Assembly: GCF_035918155.1 (NCBI RefSeq)
Contig: NZ_CP109327.1
Location: 2,666,001 to 2,730,000 of the forward strand
Origin: Streptomyces sp. NBC_01591
Lineage (GTDB): Bacteria; Actinomycetota; Actinomycetes; Streptomycetales; Streptomycetaceae
Reading direction: 5' to 3'
DNA length: 64,000 bases
The translations under genes and the position numbers were made by a program. Positions 17,315-25,875 of the stretch are shown piece by piece. The notes beneath the pieces are model-generated. The model saw nothing but the letters and a program-made list of their open reading frames with translations, ran no database searches and had not been told where the DNA came from. Numbering within the stretch: position 1 is the first letter of the stretch; each line of letters opens with the position of its first letter.

Positions 17315-19663
17315 CTACGTGTTGTCGGCGAGGTCGCGCGCGATGAGTCTGCAGCTGATCCTGATCCGGGCCAGCTCCTCCACATCTAGGCGTGGACGGT
17401 GCTGTTCCAGGAGCGCGAGGTCCCCCAGGGGGTTGATCAGTCGTTCCACGACGAGCGCTCGAGCGCCGGGATCGCTCAGAGCGATGTACCCGCGCTTGAA
17501 GACGCACCCGTCGAGGAAGGTCTCCGGGGAGTCCTGGATGATACGGATAACGGCGCTGGCCGGGACATAGCGGATGAACTCACCACTGGAGATCGCGTCG
17601 TTCCAGGGGGATGCTCCGCCGGCCTCTACCGCGAATCGGCGCTCGGCATCGGCTCGTTCATCCTTCGTGAGCAGCAGCCAGTGCACCGCTGGGTTCGCCG
17701 AAACGGGCGCCACCATCGCCACGCGCACCTGTTCCAGAAGCCTCTCGGATTCCTCCGCAGTCGCCGCCGGCGTCAGCCGAGGACTGGAGGTGTGGCTCTT
17801 GAGTTGTGCCACGATCTCGCTCAAGGGCATCGCCACGATATTCGCCCGTACCCGCATGAACTCCGCGACCTCGACGAGCGCCAGGTCACGCATGTCCGCG
17901 CCATGTTCACGGAAGAGCGAGTGGCCGGTGTCGACGAATACGTCCAGGTGCGGGGCTCGGACCATCGAGACGATCACAGGTGCGGGCCGCTCATCCTTGG
18001 TGACGAGGTTATGTCCGCGGACCGCCCAGGCCGTCAGATCCACACGGCCCAATTCTTCAAGGTAGTACGGGCCTGTCAGGTCCACGATGGGGTCGGCGTT
18101 GTCTCGGTATCGCTGGAGCCGCTGATCCAGCGTCTCCGCCGGTGCGGCCTCGTCCTCGGGTGGTTCTTGACCAGCTGTGCTCGTGCCCGGCGTGCCCGGC
18201 GCCGCACCGCCTTCCGGCTTGTCATCCGGGTCGAGGAGTCCAGCCCCGAACCCGGGGAGGATGTCGTCATTCTCCGGTTGCGGGTCCACCGCTATCGGGT
18301 TGTCGTGCTGGTAGGCGGCGCGGTACCAGACCTCGTCGGTCTGGTACTCGGAAACACCCTTCCGCATCAGCGCGGCCCACTTCGAGGCCGTCTCGTGAAG
18401 AGCGTTTTTGCCTCCGTCGCCGGGGATCAAGTAGTTGAGTCCCGGGTCTTGGCGGCGGAAGCCCGCATAGAGCAAGGCCAGGGGACTGCGGTTCTCTGGC
18501 AGCCCAAGGCTCTTCGCGATCTTTGGTCGCAACGGGCTTGTTCCACGGACCTCGCGCAGGACTTGCCGCCACTCGGCCGTCTCGAACTCAAAGGCGGTCT
18601 TCTGATAGTTCGGAGCGACGTGATCGCAATGGATCTCACCGACGATGCGACCCATTTTCACGGCCCCGGAGTCAATGGGGTACTCGGGATCCGGCTCAGC
18701 GAGGCCCTCCTCGTCCTCCCAATCGAAGACCCGTTTGTCCTTGAGAAGGATCTTGCGACCGTTGCGGAGGAAGTCCAGCCCGTAGTCGGTACGGTGGAGG
18801 TATCGCTGGATTCCGATCCAACCCCAGATCTTGCGCTCTCTCAGTTCCAGATGGCCCTGACCGCATTCCTCACAGTTCTCAGCGTCGACGGAGCTCCAGT
18901 ATCCGCAGGCCATGCAAGCGTTCTTGGGGGTCAACTCCTGGTTGATCTCCTGGACAGCGTGGATCTCCACTCCTTGGCGGGTGACGGTCCGCTTCTCATC
19001 CCAGACGCAGGGCAGACGCGGCCTGACCTTTTTGCCGTTGAGCGTGAGCAGGAAGCCCTTCTCCGACAGAAGGTAGCTGTAGACATCCCCGAGCTTCTCC
19101 CGGATCACGCTCTGCGTCTTGGGACGACAGAGCGTGGCGTACTGCTCCTGTTTGAGGTCACTAATGGTGACTGAGGTGCCGTGCTCTTCACGATTAACCT
19201 TGGGCACCGTGCGGTACGGCGCTTGATATTTGGCAGAGTTGGCAATCTGCGCGAGGTCCAGAGTCACCTCTATCCAGTCCAGGTCGCCGGCCCGACTGGT
19301 ACGCACAGTGGTACGCCGACCGAGCCGAGCGGTACTGATATTGAAGCCCATGCCGAACAGGCCGAGGGAACCATGTCGACCGTTACTCGTCCAGCCCGCG
19401 CTGATGGCGTTGGTGACGGCCTCCAGGCTCATGCCCCGCCCGTTGTCCTGCACCTTGATCTCAGCTGTCGCACGCTGCGAGTTGGCCGGGGGGAGCGAGA
19501 CCGCGACCGAGGGCCGGTCGACCGTTCCGCCAGCCGCCTGGAACTCGTCGAAGGAGTTGTCGATCAACTCGGCCAGGCACTGCCAGTGAGAGAACTCGAT
19601 GTCGCCAAGCACACCCAAGATGCGCGGGTGTGGCGTGACGTTGATGTACTGGTTCTCGGTCAC
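17315..19663 (-). CDS. GHKL ATPase of MutL/Hsp90/MORC type with internal zinc ribbon
   Basis: A 782-residue protein with an N-terminal GHKL ATPase: N-box ELIDNSFDE (Glu32, Asn36), G1 DNGRGM (73-78) and G2 GLFGMG (101-106). A zinc ribbon CMAC...CEEC (Cys250, 253, 264, 267) interrupts the transducer region. A long C-terminal region after an acidic, proline-rich linker (about residues 480-535) is unassigned. GTG at 19663 starts VTENQYINV, just before the ATPase fold. In computationally described GHKL-linked restriction systems this ATPase acts with the SF2 helicase as a clamp-like switch; here that role is inferred. Confidence 0.88.
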   Translation of the reverse strand: MTENQYINVTPHPRILGVLGDIEFSHWQCLAELIDNSFDEFQAAGGTVDRPSVAVSLPPANSQRATAEIKVQDNGRGMSLEAVTNAISAGWTSNGRHGSLGLFGMGFNISTARLGRRTTVRTSRAGDLDWIEVTLDLAQIANSAKYQAPYRTVPKVNREEHGTSVTISDLKQEQYATLCRPKTQSVIREKLGDVYSYLLSEKGFLLTLNGKKVRPRLPCVWDEKRTVTRQGVEIHAVQEINQELTPKNACMACGYWSSVDAENCEECGQGHLELRERKIWGWIGIQRYLHRTDYGLDFLRNGRKILLKDKRVFDWEDEEGLAEPDPEYPIDSGAVKMGRIVGEIHCDHVAPNYQKTAFEFETAEWRQVLREVRGTSPLRPKIAKSLGLPENRSPLALLYAGFRRQDPGLNYLIPGDGGKNALHETASKWAALMRKGVSEYQTDEVWYRAAYQHDNPIAVDPQPENDDILPGFGAGLLDPDDKPEGGAAPGTPGTSTAGQEPPEDEAAPAETLDQRLQRYRDNADPIVDLTGPYYLEELGRVDLTAWAVRGHNLVTKDERPAPVIVSMVRAPHLDVFVDTGHSLFREHGADMRDLALVEVAEFMRVRANIVAMPLSEIVAQLKSHTSSPRLTPAATAEESERLLEQVRVAMVAPVSANPAVHWLLLTKDERADAERRFAVEAGGASPWNDAISSGEFIRYVPASAVIRIIQDSPETFLDGCVFKRGYIALSDPGARALVVERLINPLGDLALLEQHRPRLDVEELARIRISCRLIARDLADNT

Positions 19664-19897
19664 AGTCGGCCCCCGTCTTCGTCGTGAACAGATGCGTGGC
19701 CGGCGGACGCGAAGCGCGCCCACCAGCGTCTAGGCGCCCCCGCCGGCCCCGGTCCCGGGGCATCCACCAACATGGCGTCAACCCTAATGGGCAGCACCGG
19801 TACCTGCGGGACGTAGATCTCGAAACCCCTGCTGGAACCACTCCGCACCCCGCCACGGGGAGTGCCCCGGCATTGCACCGCGTGCGAGACTCGCGTC

Positions 19898-20086
19898 ATG
19901 ATCCGGGAACCAGCGCAAGTCACCATCGACTCGAGCGGCCGGGTGGAGATCCCCTTGGGGATTCTCGCCGAGGCAGGTCTCGACACGGGGAGTGTCGTCC
20001 TCGCGTACAGCGATGGTGGCGGCCGCATCGTGCTGCGCAGGTTGACCGACGCCATCGACGACCTACTGCATGGCGAGGAGCTGTAA
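19898..20086 (+). CDS. AbrB/MazE-like DNA-binding protein, 62 aa
   Basis: A small swapped-hairpin AbrB-type protein: VTIDSSGRVEIPLGILAEAGL followed by VVLAYSDGGGRIVLRR. MazE antitoxins and transition regulators share this fold. The ATG at 19898 begins MIREPAQ; there is no strong ribosome site. It sits on the plus strand between the Vsr and ATPase genes and converges with vsr seven bases apart. No toxin partner is adjacent, so it may be a regulator of the cassette rather than an antitoxin. Confidence 0.7.
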   Translation: MIREPAQVTIDSSGRVEIPLGILAEAGLDTGSVVLAYSDGGGRIVLRRLTDAIDDLLHGEEL

Positions 20087-20092
20087 CCGCAG

Positions 20093-20869
20093 CTAGCCGG
20101 TCGCACGGCGGACCGCTGAGATGACCCGTCGTGCCACCTCCTCCGGTGCCTCGTGCTCCCAAGCCCGGATGACCGTCCAGCCCGCTTCCTCCAGGATCCG
20201 GTTGGTCTCGGCGTCCCGCCGCTGGTTCTCGGCAAACTTCTCCGCCCAGAAGTCCTTGTTCTTCGTCGCTGGTCGATGATGCTCCGGGCAGACATGCCAG
20301 AAGCAGCCGTCGACGAAAACCGCGACTCGTGCCTTCGGGAACAGCACATCCGCGCTACGCCGAAGGCCCCGGATCGGCGGTGCGTTGACCCGGTAGCGAA
20401 GCCCTTCCTTGAAGAGGAGGGATCTGAGGGCCTTCTCGGGCTTCGTGTCCCTTCCACGGTTGCCTTGCATTGAGGCACGGACCGTCGGCGTCGAGGCTGT
20501 CGAGCCCTCGGGCAACGTCTCCTCCTTCAAGAGGCCCTTAGCCCAGGCCAGCCGCCATCCCTCAGCGAGGTTGGCCTCACGGCTGTCGTGTTCGACCTCA
20601 CCCAGATAGCGCTCCGGGGACTTCCTCCCGTCGCCCCACCGCAGTGACGCACGGATGCGCCGCGTCTTGGGCAGGACCCTCAATGAGACCGAGGCGTGAG
20701 CCACACGGCCGTCACCCAGGTCAACCTCACGCCGATGGCGACCGCCCGCCGCTTTGTCCTGTTCGACGGACAGGGCCTTCCGAGTCCTTCCCGACCGCCC
20801 TTTCCAGGCGCGATCGGGGGGCAACCTGTCGTTCCAGCGGCTCTGAGGTGGCTTCGCCACATCACTCAC
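20093..20869 (-). CDS. vsr: Vsr-type very-short-patch-repair endonuclease with N-terminal extension
   Basis: The C-terminal 125 residues are a Vsr nuclease: RDTKPEKALRSLLF, the metal-binding Asp in SADVLFP, VDGCFWHVCP with the His/Cys zinc region, and NQRRDAETNRILEEAGW. Classical Vsr is about 150 residues; this protein has 258, with about 125 extra N-terminal residues that look like a separate basic domain. GTG overlaps the dcm stop by four bases (GTGA), so the two are co-translated. It could nick T:G mismatches from 5mC deamination or serve as the restriction nuclease of the cassette. Confidence 0.88.
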   Translation of the reverse strand: MSDVAKPPQSRWNDRLPPDRAWKGRSGRTRKALSVEQDKAAGGRHRREVDLGDGRVAHASVSLRVLPKTRRIRASLRWGDGRKSPERYLGEVEHDSREANLAEGWRLAWAKGLLKEETLPEGSTASTPTVRASMQGNRGRDTKPEKALRSLLFKEGLRYRVNAPPIRGLRRSADVLFPKARVAVFVDGCFWHVCPEHHRPATKNKDFWAEKFAENQRRDAETNRILEEAGWTVIRAWEHEAPEEVARRVISAVRRATG

Positions 20870-22191
20870 GCCCTTGGCCCCGATGCCGTATCGAGAGCCT
20901 TCGCCACCGCATTGGCGAATACCGCGCCAAGCTTCACCGGGACCGCGTTGCCCAGCTGCCGCATCTTCTCCCCGCGGGGTCCTTCGAGCTTCCAGTCGTC
21001 GGGAAAAGTCATGACGCGGGCCGTCTCACGCACAGTCATGTACCTGTGCCTATAGGTAGTGCCTCCGGGGGTCTCCAGATCATCGGTCAGCATCACGGAC
21101 TCCCCGCCCGGGACGCCGTGCACGCCGGCCTTCACGGTCTTGGCGGGACGGTCCAACTCATTGGGCGTGTGGCCCTTGTAGATCCGAGCGCCGGGCCACC
21201 CGATGTGGTCGGTGAACCCATCAGCTCGATACTCATTGCGGTCGAGCCTGTCCCAGTCGATCTTCGGCAGGGGCTTGCCCTCGTTCTCATCGATGCCGGC
21301 GATGGCGTCCCGGAAGGTGCGCCAGGGCTTCGATTCGTCCGGAGTGAGTGAAACGTCCTTACGGATCCCGGCCCTGGCCCTGGCTATGGCCAGGGCGCGC
21401 ACGTGATCGGGAACTTCGGGATGGCGCTTCCAGTAGGAGTCGTCGGAATCGTCAAGCATCGACCGGAATAGCGCCTGCTCGGAGTACCGGGGAAGCACGT
21501 CCTCATTGAACTGGTCGATGTCGACGCCGAGGTCCTCCCGGAAGGCGACGATGATGATGCGGTGCCTGATCTGGGGGACCCCGTAATCGGCGGCGTTAAC
21601 GCGCGTCATCACCACCTTGTAGCGCTCCGACGGATCGTCGGCAGTCCTGCGCCTGGCCTCGATGAGGGCCTGATCGTGCTTCTGCCAAGGGATCTTGGGA
21701 TCTCGTAGCTCGAAGGGCATCTCCATCTCGCGCAAGATGTAGTCGAGGTAGGGCTTGAACGATGGCCTGAGCAATCCCACGACGTTCTCGCAGATGACGG
21801 CCTTGGGCCGGATCTGGCGCATCGCCTTGAACATCTGAGGGAACATGTTGCGCCTGTCCTCGTCCCCCTTGGCGATCCCGCCCAGGCTAAACGGCTGGCA
21901 CGGCGGACCGCCAGCGAGGACGTCGACACGACCAAGTAGATAGCCCATATCCAGATCCTGGACATCGCCCGCCACCAGCGGCCACGGCTCCCCGGGCTCG
22001 GGGATGCGCTCCTCGTCCCCCCGAGGCTTCGCCCCGTTCGCCTCCAGGGTCTGACACGCTCGCGGGGCGAACTCGTTGAACAGCAATGGCCGGAAGCCCG
22101 CCCCGTGGACCGCCATGGCGAGGCCCCCCGCGCCCGCGAACAGCTCGACCCCGGTGCGATCACGCTTCGACTCTTCTTGCAGTTCAACCAT
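20866..22191 (-). CDS. dcm: DNA (cytosine-5)-methyltransferase
   Basis: A 441-residue C5-cytosine methylase with all core motifs: I ELFAGAGGL, IV GGPPCQPFS with catalytic Cys, VI ICENVVGLL, VIII QIRHRIIIV and X RQLGNAVPV. It protects host DNA from the cassette nucleases; target sequence is unknown. I chose the ATG at 22191: a -10-like TATGCT ends six bases upstream, suggesting a leaderless transcript. It is the first gene of the minus-strand operon dcm-vsr-(gap)-ATPase-helicase-218 aa. Confidence 0.93.
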   Translation of the reverse strand: MVELQEESKRDRTGVELFAGAGGLAMAVHGAGFRPLLFNEFAPRACQTLEANGAKPRGDEERIPEPGEPWPLVAGDVQDLDMGYLLGRVDVLAGGPPCQPFSLGGIAKGDEDRRNMFPQMFKAMRQIRPKAVICENVVGLLRPSFKPYLDYILREMEMPFELRDPKIPWQKHDQALIEARRRTADDPSERYKVVMTRVNAADYGVPQIRHRIIIVAFREDLGVDIDQFNEDVLPRYSEQALFRSMLDDSDDSYWKRHPEVPDHVRALAIARARAGIRKDVSLTPDESKPWRTFRDAIAGIDENEGKPLPKIDWDRLDRNEYRADGFTDHIGWPGARIYKGHTPNELDRPAKTVKAGVHGVPGGESVMLTDDLETPGGTTYRHRYMTVRETARVMTFPDDWKLEGPRGEKMRQLGNAVPVKLGAVFANAVAKALDTASGPRA

Positions 22192-22261
22192 TGCGAAAGC
22201 ATACCGCGGAAATATGACACCTGTGACCGTTGTCGAGAGGTTCACCTCACTTTCGCAAGTG
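22191..22261. promoter_or_regulatory. Inverted 9-mers flanking the dcm promoter
   Basis: TTGCGAAAG (22191-22199) and its exact complement CTTTCGCAA (22250-22258) flank the promoter region of dcm; the first touches the start codon. The outer copy also lies in CACTT-TCGC-AAGTG (22248-22261). A repressor or the methylase itself could bind there. Confidence 0.45.
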
Positions 22262-22595
22262 GCCGAAGATGCTTCGGTCAGGCACTCCCAGCCATCCGCC
22301 GGCCGAGCCCTCACCGGGCTCAGCCGCAGGCCGCTCGGGCGTCCGAGACCGGAAAGGAGGGCCCAGATCGCGGCCCCGCGCGGGCATCGACTCGGCCGTC
22401 AGGTCCCTGGGGCACCGAGCACGCTGCCGGGTAACGGAGTCGACACGTCCCGTCCGCCCTGCCAGGCCCGTGCGAGCGTGCTGGTCAACGGACACGGGAG
22501 GCGGCCGGACGGCCACCTCCCGATATCCCATCAGCCGATCACCGCGATAGCACTCCGTGGCCGCGGGCCGAGCGGCCGTCCCCACGGCCGGGCGG
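22262..22595. other. Intergenic region upstream of dcm
   Basis: About 330 bp with no gene I can support. Open frames on both strands lack start signals and show no family resemblance. Confidence 0.4.
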
Positions 22596-22829
22596 TCACG
22601 AACGCGGCGGCCTGCCACGCCAGGCCGCGAACAAGCCCAAACCGACGCTCGTCACCGCAGTGAACGCCTCGGGGCCAGCGAGCATAAAGACACCCGCCGA
22701 GAGCGTGATCAGGACAAGCAGCGCGACGAGGTCGAGAACTCGATCCCGGGGGGATGCCACCTCCGCCGAGTCGTGCGTGAGGGCAGTCTGCTGAGCCGGG
22801 GACGGAGTGGTCTTTTCGATTTCATCCAT
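22596..22829 (-). CDS. Small two-TM membrane protein, 77 aa
   Basis: A short protein with a polar N-terminus (MDEIEKTTPSP) and two hydrophobic helices (VLDLVALLVLITLSAGVFML and FTAVTSVGLGLFAAW), ending in RPPRS. I use the ATG at 22829 because the upstream extension is highly basic and shadow-like. Proteins of this size and topology are common in Streptomyces mobile elements. Function is unknown. Confidence 0.55.
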   Translation of the reverse strand: MDEIEKTTPSPAQQTALTHDSAEVASPRDRVLDLVALLVLITLSAGVFMLAGPEAFTAVTSVGLGLFAAWRGRPPRS

Positions 22830-23030
22830 GCGCCCAGCACACCAGCCCCACCCGCCATACCTCATACAGCGCGAACGAACCCGGTTAGACTCGATCGCCG
22901 CAGGCCATCGCCGTACGGCGTGGCACAACGAGCGAACACGCACTCTGTACGGTGGTGTTCGGCGAAATTCGGTCCTGTTCGGCAACCAGCGTCCTACGCT
23001 GAGCCCCACAGACCATCGGGGGGACGTTAC

Positions 23031-25481
23031 GTGGCGCACGAGGACGCTTCCGGCGGCGCGTTTGACCGCGAACTCGCGGGCTTCGCCGCCAACCTCCGGA
23101 AGTTGCAGGCCGATTGCGGCCGCCCCTCCCAGCGCGACATCAGCCGGGCCGCGCCCCGTGGGCAGTCGTTGCCAGTCACCACGATCAGTGACACCCTCCG
23201 TGGAAAGCGCCTGCCCAAGATCGACTTCCTCATCGCCCTCGTCCGGGCAATGCTGAGTCTCTCCAGCGACCGCCGGTCTCCAGTGAGCCGCGATGATCCG
23301 GCAGTCGAGTCATGGCGTACGGAGTGGACCCGGCTCGAACAGCTGCGTACCGAGGCCCGCTACGCGCCCTCGGCATCCGAGCCGGTGCGGACGCCTGTCC
23401 CGGTTGACTCCTCACCGACCGCGCCGGCTCTCGATACGCCGGTCCTTCCGACAAACCCGCCCGCGCCGATGGAGAACAGCCGACGCCTGAGATTTCGTCC
23501 CGTGCTGCCGGTACTGCCCCACTCCGGCTTCGTATGGTCAGTGGCGTTCTCCCCCGATGGCAAGCTGATCGCCGCCGCCAGCGCCGCCGGAGTGGTGGCC
23601 CTCTGGGACCCCACCACCCGCCTAACTGCCGGTGAGCCCATGATCGGTGGCGAGAGCACTATGAGGTCAGTCGTGTTCTCCCCCGACGGCGGCCTGCTCG
23701 CCGCCGCCAGCGATGATGGCAATGTGCGGCTTTGGGACCCCGCCACCCACGATGAGGTCAACGTACTCCCGACCACGAAAAACATCGCGGTCACAGAGGT
23801 GGCGTTCTCCCCTGACGGCAGCCTGCTGGCCGCCGCCAGCTTCGATTGCACGGTGCGCCTTTGGGATGGGCACACCCACGCAGCCGTAGGTCAGCCGCTG
23901 ACTGGCCACACCGGAGCCGTCACAGCGGTGAGGTTCTCCCCCGACGGCGGCCTGCTCGCCACCGCCAGCTTTGACGGCATGGTGCGCCTTTGGGACCCGA
24001 CAACTCGCCAGAAAGTCGGCAAGCCCTTGATGGGCCATTCCTGCCCCGTCAGGTCAGTGGCTTTCTCCCCCAACGGCAACCTGCTCGCCACCGCGAGCGA
24101 CGACGGCCTGGTGCGCCTTTGGGACCCGGCCACCCACCAGGCCGTCGGAGCACCCCTCACCGGCCACACCGGCTCCGCCACGGCCGTCACGTTCTCCCCC
24201 GACGGCAGCCTGCTCGCCACCGCCGACGTCGACGGCATCGTGCGCCTTTGGGACCCGGCCACCCACCAGACCGTCGGAGCACCCCTCACCGGCCACACCG
24301 GCTCCGCCACGGCCGTCACGTTCTCCCCCGACGGCAGCCTGCTCGCCACCGCTGGTTACGATCACACAGTGCGGCTATCGAAAGCCGAGGAGGCCCCGCC
24401 TGTGCCTGTCCCGGCGCAGCGTGCGTGTCACGGCGAGGACTCGCACGAGAGCCTGATCGCTGAGAACACCGAACTGCGCACTCGACTCGACCTTCTGACC
24501 GCGCGGGGCCTCGCCAGCAGAAGTGTCCTCACCGCGCTCAAGAACGGTGAAGGTATCTCTCTGGCCCCTCTGATCGGCCACCGCGACGCGGTCTGGTCGG
24601 TGGTGTTCTCCCCCGACGGAACCCAACTCGCTACAGCCAGTGCCGACGACACGGTGCGGTTCTGGGACCCGGCCAACCGGCGATCAGTCGGCAGACCCCT
24701 GACGAATCACCGTGACTCGGTGATGGCTGTGGCTTACTCCCCCGACGGTGCTCTGATCGCAACGGCGGACCGCGGCGGCGCGGTACGCCTGTGGGACGCG
24801 GCCACCCGGGTGCCGGCAGGTAGCCCATTGGCCGACCACCTCGGCCCCATCACATCGGTGCTCTTCTCCCCCACCGGCACCCTACTCGCCGTCGCCAATG
24901 ACGGTGGCGTCGTGCGACTGTGGTCACCAACTACCCAACAGGCTTCAGGTAGCCCACTGACCAGCCACCACGGGCTCGTAACGGGGGTCGCTTTCTCCCC
25001 TGATGGCAAGTTGATCGCCACTGCCACCGATGCTGGCACAGTGCCGCTATGGGACGCAGCCAGTCGCAAGTCAACAGGCGAGCTCCTTGGCGGCCACACC
25101 GGCTCTATCAGCTCCGTGGCCTTTTCCCCCGACGGCAACCTGATCGCCACCGCCGGCGATGATCACTCGATACAGCTATGGGATGCGACCACCCACCAGC
25201 CAGTTGGAAAGCCCCTGACCGGCCACGATGACGCCGTCGCGGCGGTGGCCTTCTCCCCCGACGGCAGCCTGGTCGCCACGGCCAGCAACGATCGCACTGT
25301 GCGCCTCTGGGACCCGTCCACCCACCAACCCGTGGGAGAGCCTCTCACCGGCCATCATGACGCCGTGACGGCAGTCACTTTCTCCCCGGACAGTTCCGTG
25401 CTCGCCACCGCGAGCGTCGATCGCACCGTTCGATTGTGGGTGCCTCCGTTGGTGAGCAGTCTCGTCGGATCTCGGGGTTGA
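23031..25481 (+). CDS. HTH protein with fourteen WD40 repeats (two beta-propellers)
   Basis: An 816-residue protein. Residues 1-75 form a helical domain like the N-termini of actinobacterial STAND/WD40 proteins (RDISRAA...TTISDTLRGKRLPKIDFLIALV). A proline-rich linker follows, then seven WD40 blades (about 160-448), a coiled-coil-like insert (ESLIAENTELRTRLDLL, about 470-500) and seven more blades (about 515-810). Blades follow the pattern VAFSPDG-LLATAS-D-TVRLWDP. Blades 6 and 7 are nearly identical at DNA level (about 24,150-24,350), showing recent duplication. No NTPase or protease domain is present. GTG at 23031 follows GGGGGG. Probably a scaffold. Confidence 0.85.
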   Translation: MAHEDASGGAFDRELAGFAANLRKLQADCGRPSQRDISRAAPRGQSLPVTTISDTLRGKRLPKIDFLIALVRAMLSLSSDRRSPVSRDDPAVESWRTEWTRLEQLRTEARYAPSASEPVRTPVPVDSSPTAPALDTPVLPTNPPAPMENSRRLRFRPVLPVLPHSGFVWSVAFSPDGKLIAAASAAGVVALWDPTTRLTAGEPMIGGESTMRSVVFSPDGGLLAAASDDGNVRLWDPATHDEVNVLPTTKNIAVTEVAFSPDGSLLAAASFDCTVRLWDGHTHAAVGQPLTGHTGAVTAVRFSPDGGLLATASFDGMVRLWDPTTRQKVGKPLMGHSCPVRSVAFSPNGNLLATASDDGLVRLWDPATHQAVGAPLTGHTGSATAVTFSPDGSLLATADVDGIVRLWDPATHQTVGAPLTGHTGSATAVTFSPDGSLLATAGYDHTVRLSKAEEAPPVPVPAQRACHGEDSHESLIAENTELRTRLDLLTARGLASRSVLTALKNGEGISLAPLIGHRDAVWSVVFSPDGTQLATASADDTVRFWDPANRRSVGRPLTNHRDSVMAVAYSPDGALIATADRGGAVRLWDAATRVPAGSPLADHLGPITSVLFSPTGTLLAVANDGGVVRLWSPTTQQASGSPLTSHHGLVTGVAFSPDGKLIATATDAGTVPLWDAASRKSTGELLGGHTGSISSVAFSPDGNLIATAGDDHSIQLWDATTHQPVGKPLTGHDDAVAAVAFSPDGSLVATASNDRTVRLWDPSTHQPVGEPLTGHHDAVTAVTFSPDSSVLATASVDRTVRLWVPPLVSSLVGSRG

Positions 25482-25875
25482 TCCGCTAGACGGAACAGAT
25501 GTCACCCGGCCTCGATTGTTCGGTCGTGCCGGTGATCAAGGTTGGGTGGGGAGGCTCATGAGCATCCTGAAGGTCTTCAAGGTGAGAGGCGGTCAGGCAA
25601 CGAGGTGCCAGGGCGGCCTTGGGGGTGGAGGGATGCCGGCTTCCTGCAGTTGGCCAATTCCATGGTCGAACTGGAGGGCCCCTAAACGTTCGGGGAAGAG
25701 CCGGAGGACTACGAACGCTGACGCGAGCCAGGGGATTCGTGCCACCGGCTGGCGCCCGCCGCGGGCACGAGCGTACTGGCCGGATTTCGAGGCAAGCCGC
25801 CCTCCCTCTGCCTAAGCGGAATACCCAGAGCCTCCCGTTGATTGGTCTTTGCAGAGATCACGGGAGGGGGCGCTG
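25482..25875. other. Intergenic region, no supported gene
   Basis: Nearly 400 bp between the WD40 gene and the nuclease-like gene. Open frames exist on both strands but have poor codon bias; AT-richer stretches suggest decayed mobile DNA, which I cannot confirm. Confidence 0.4.

Noticed and set aside
24120-24360. Near-identical tandem DNA repeat that might look like a CRISPR or minisatellite
   Set aside because: Period matches one WD40 blade and stays in frame; it is a coding repeat.
25516-25815. 99-residue frame after the WD40 gene
   Set aside because: Starts without ribosome site and has unbiased third positions; could be relic DNA but not a supported gene.
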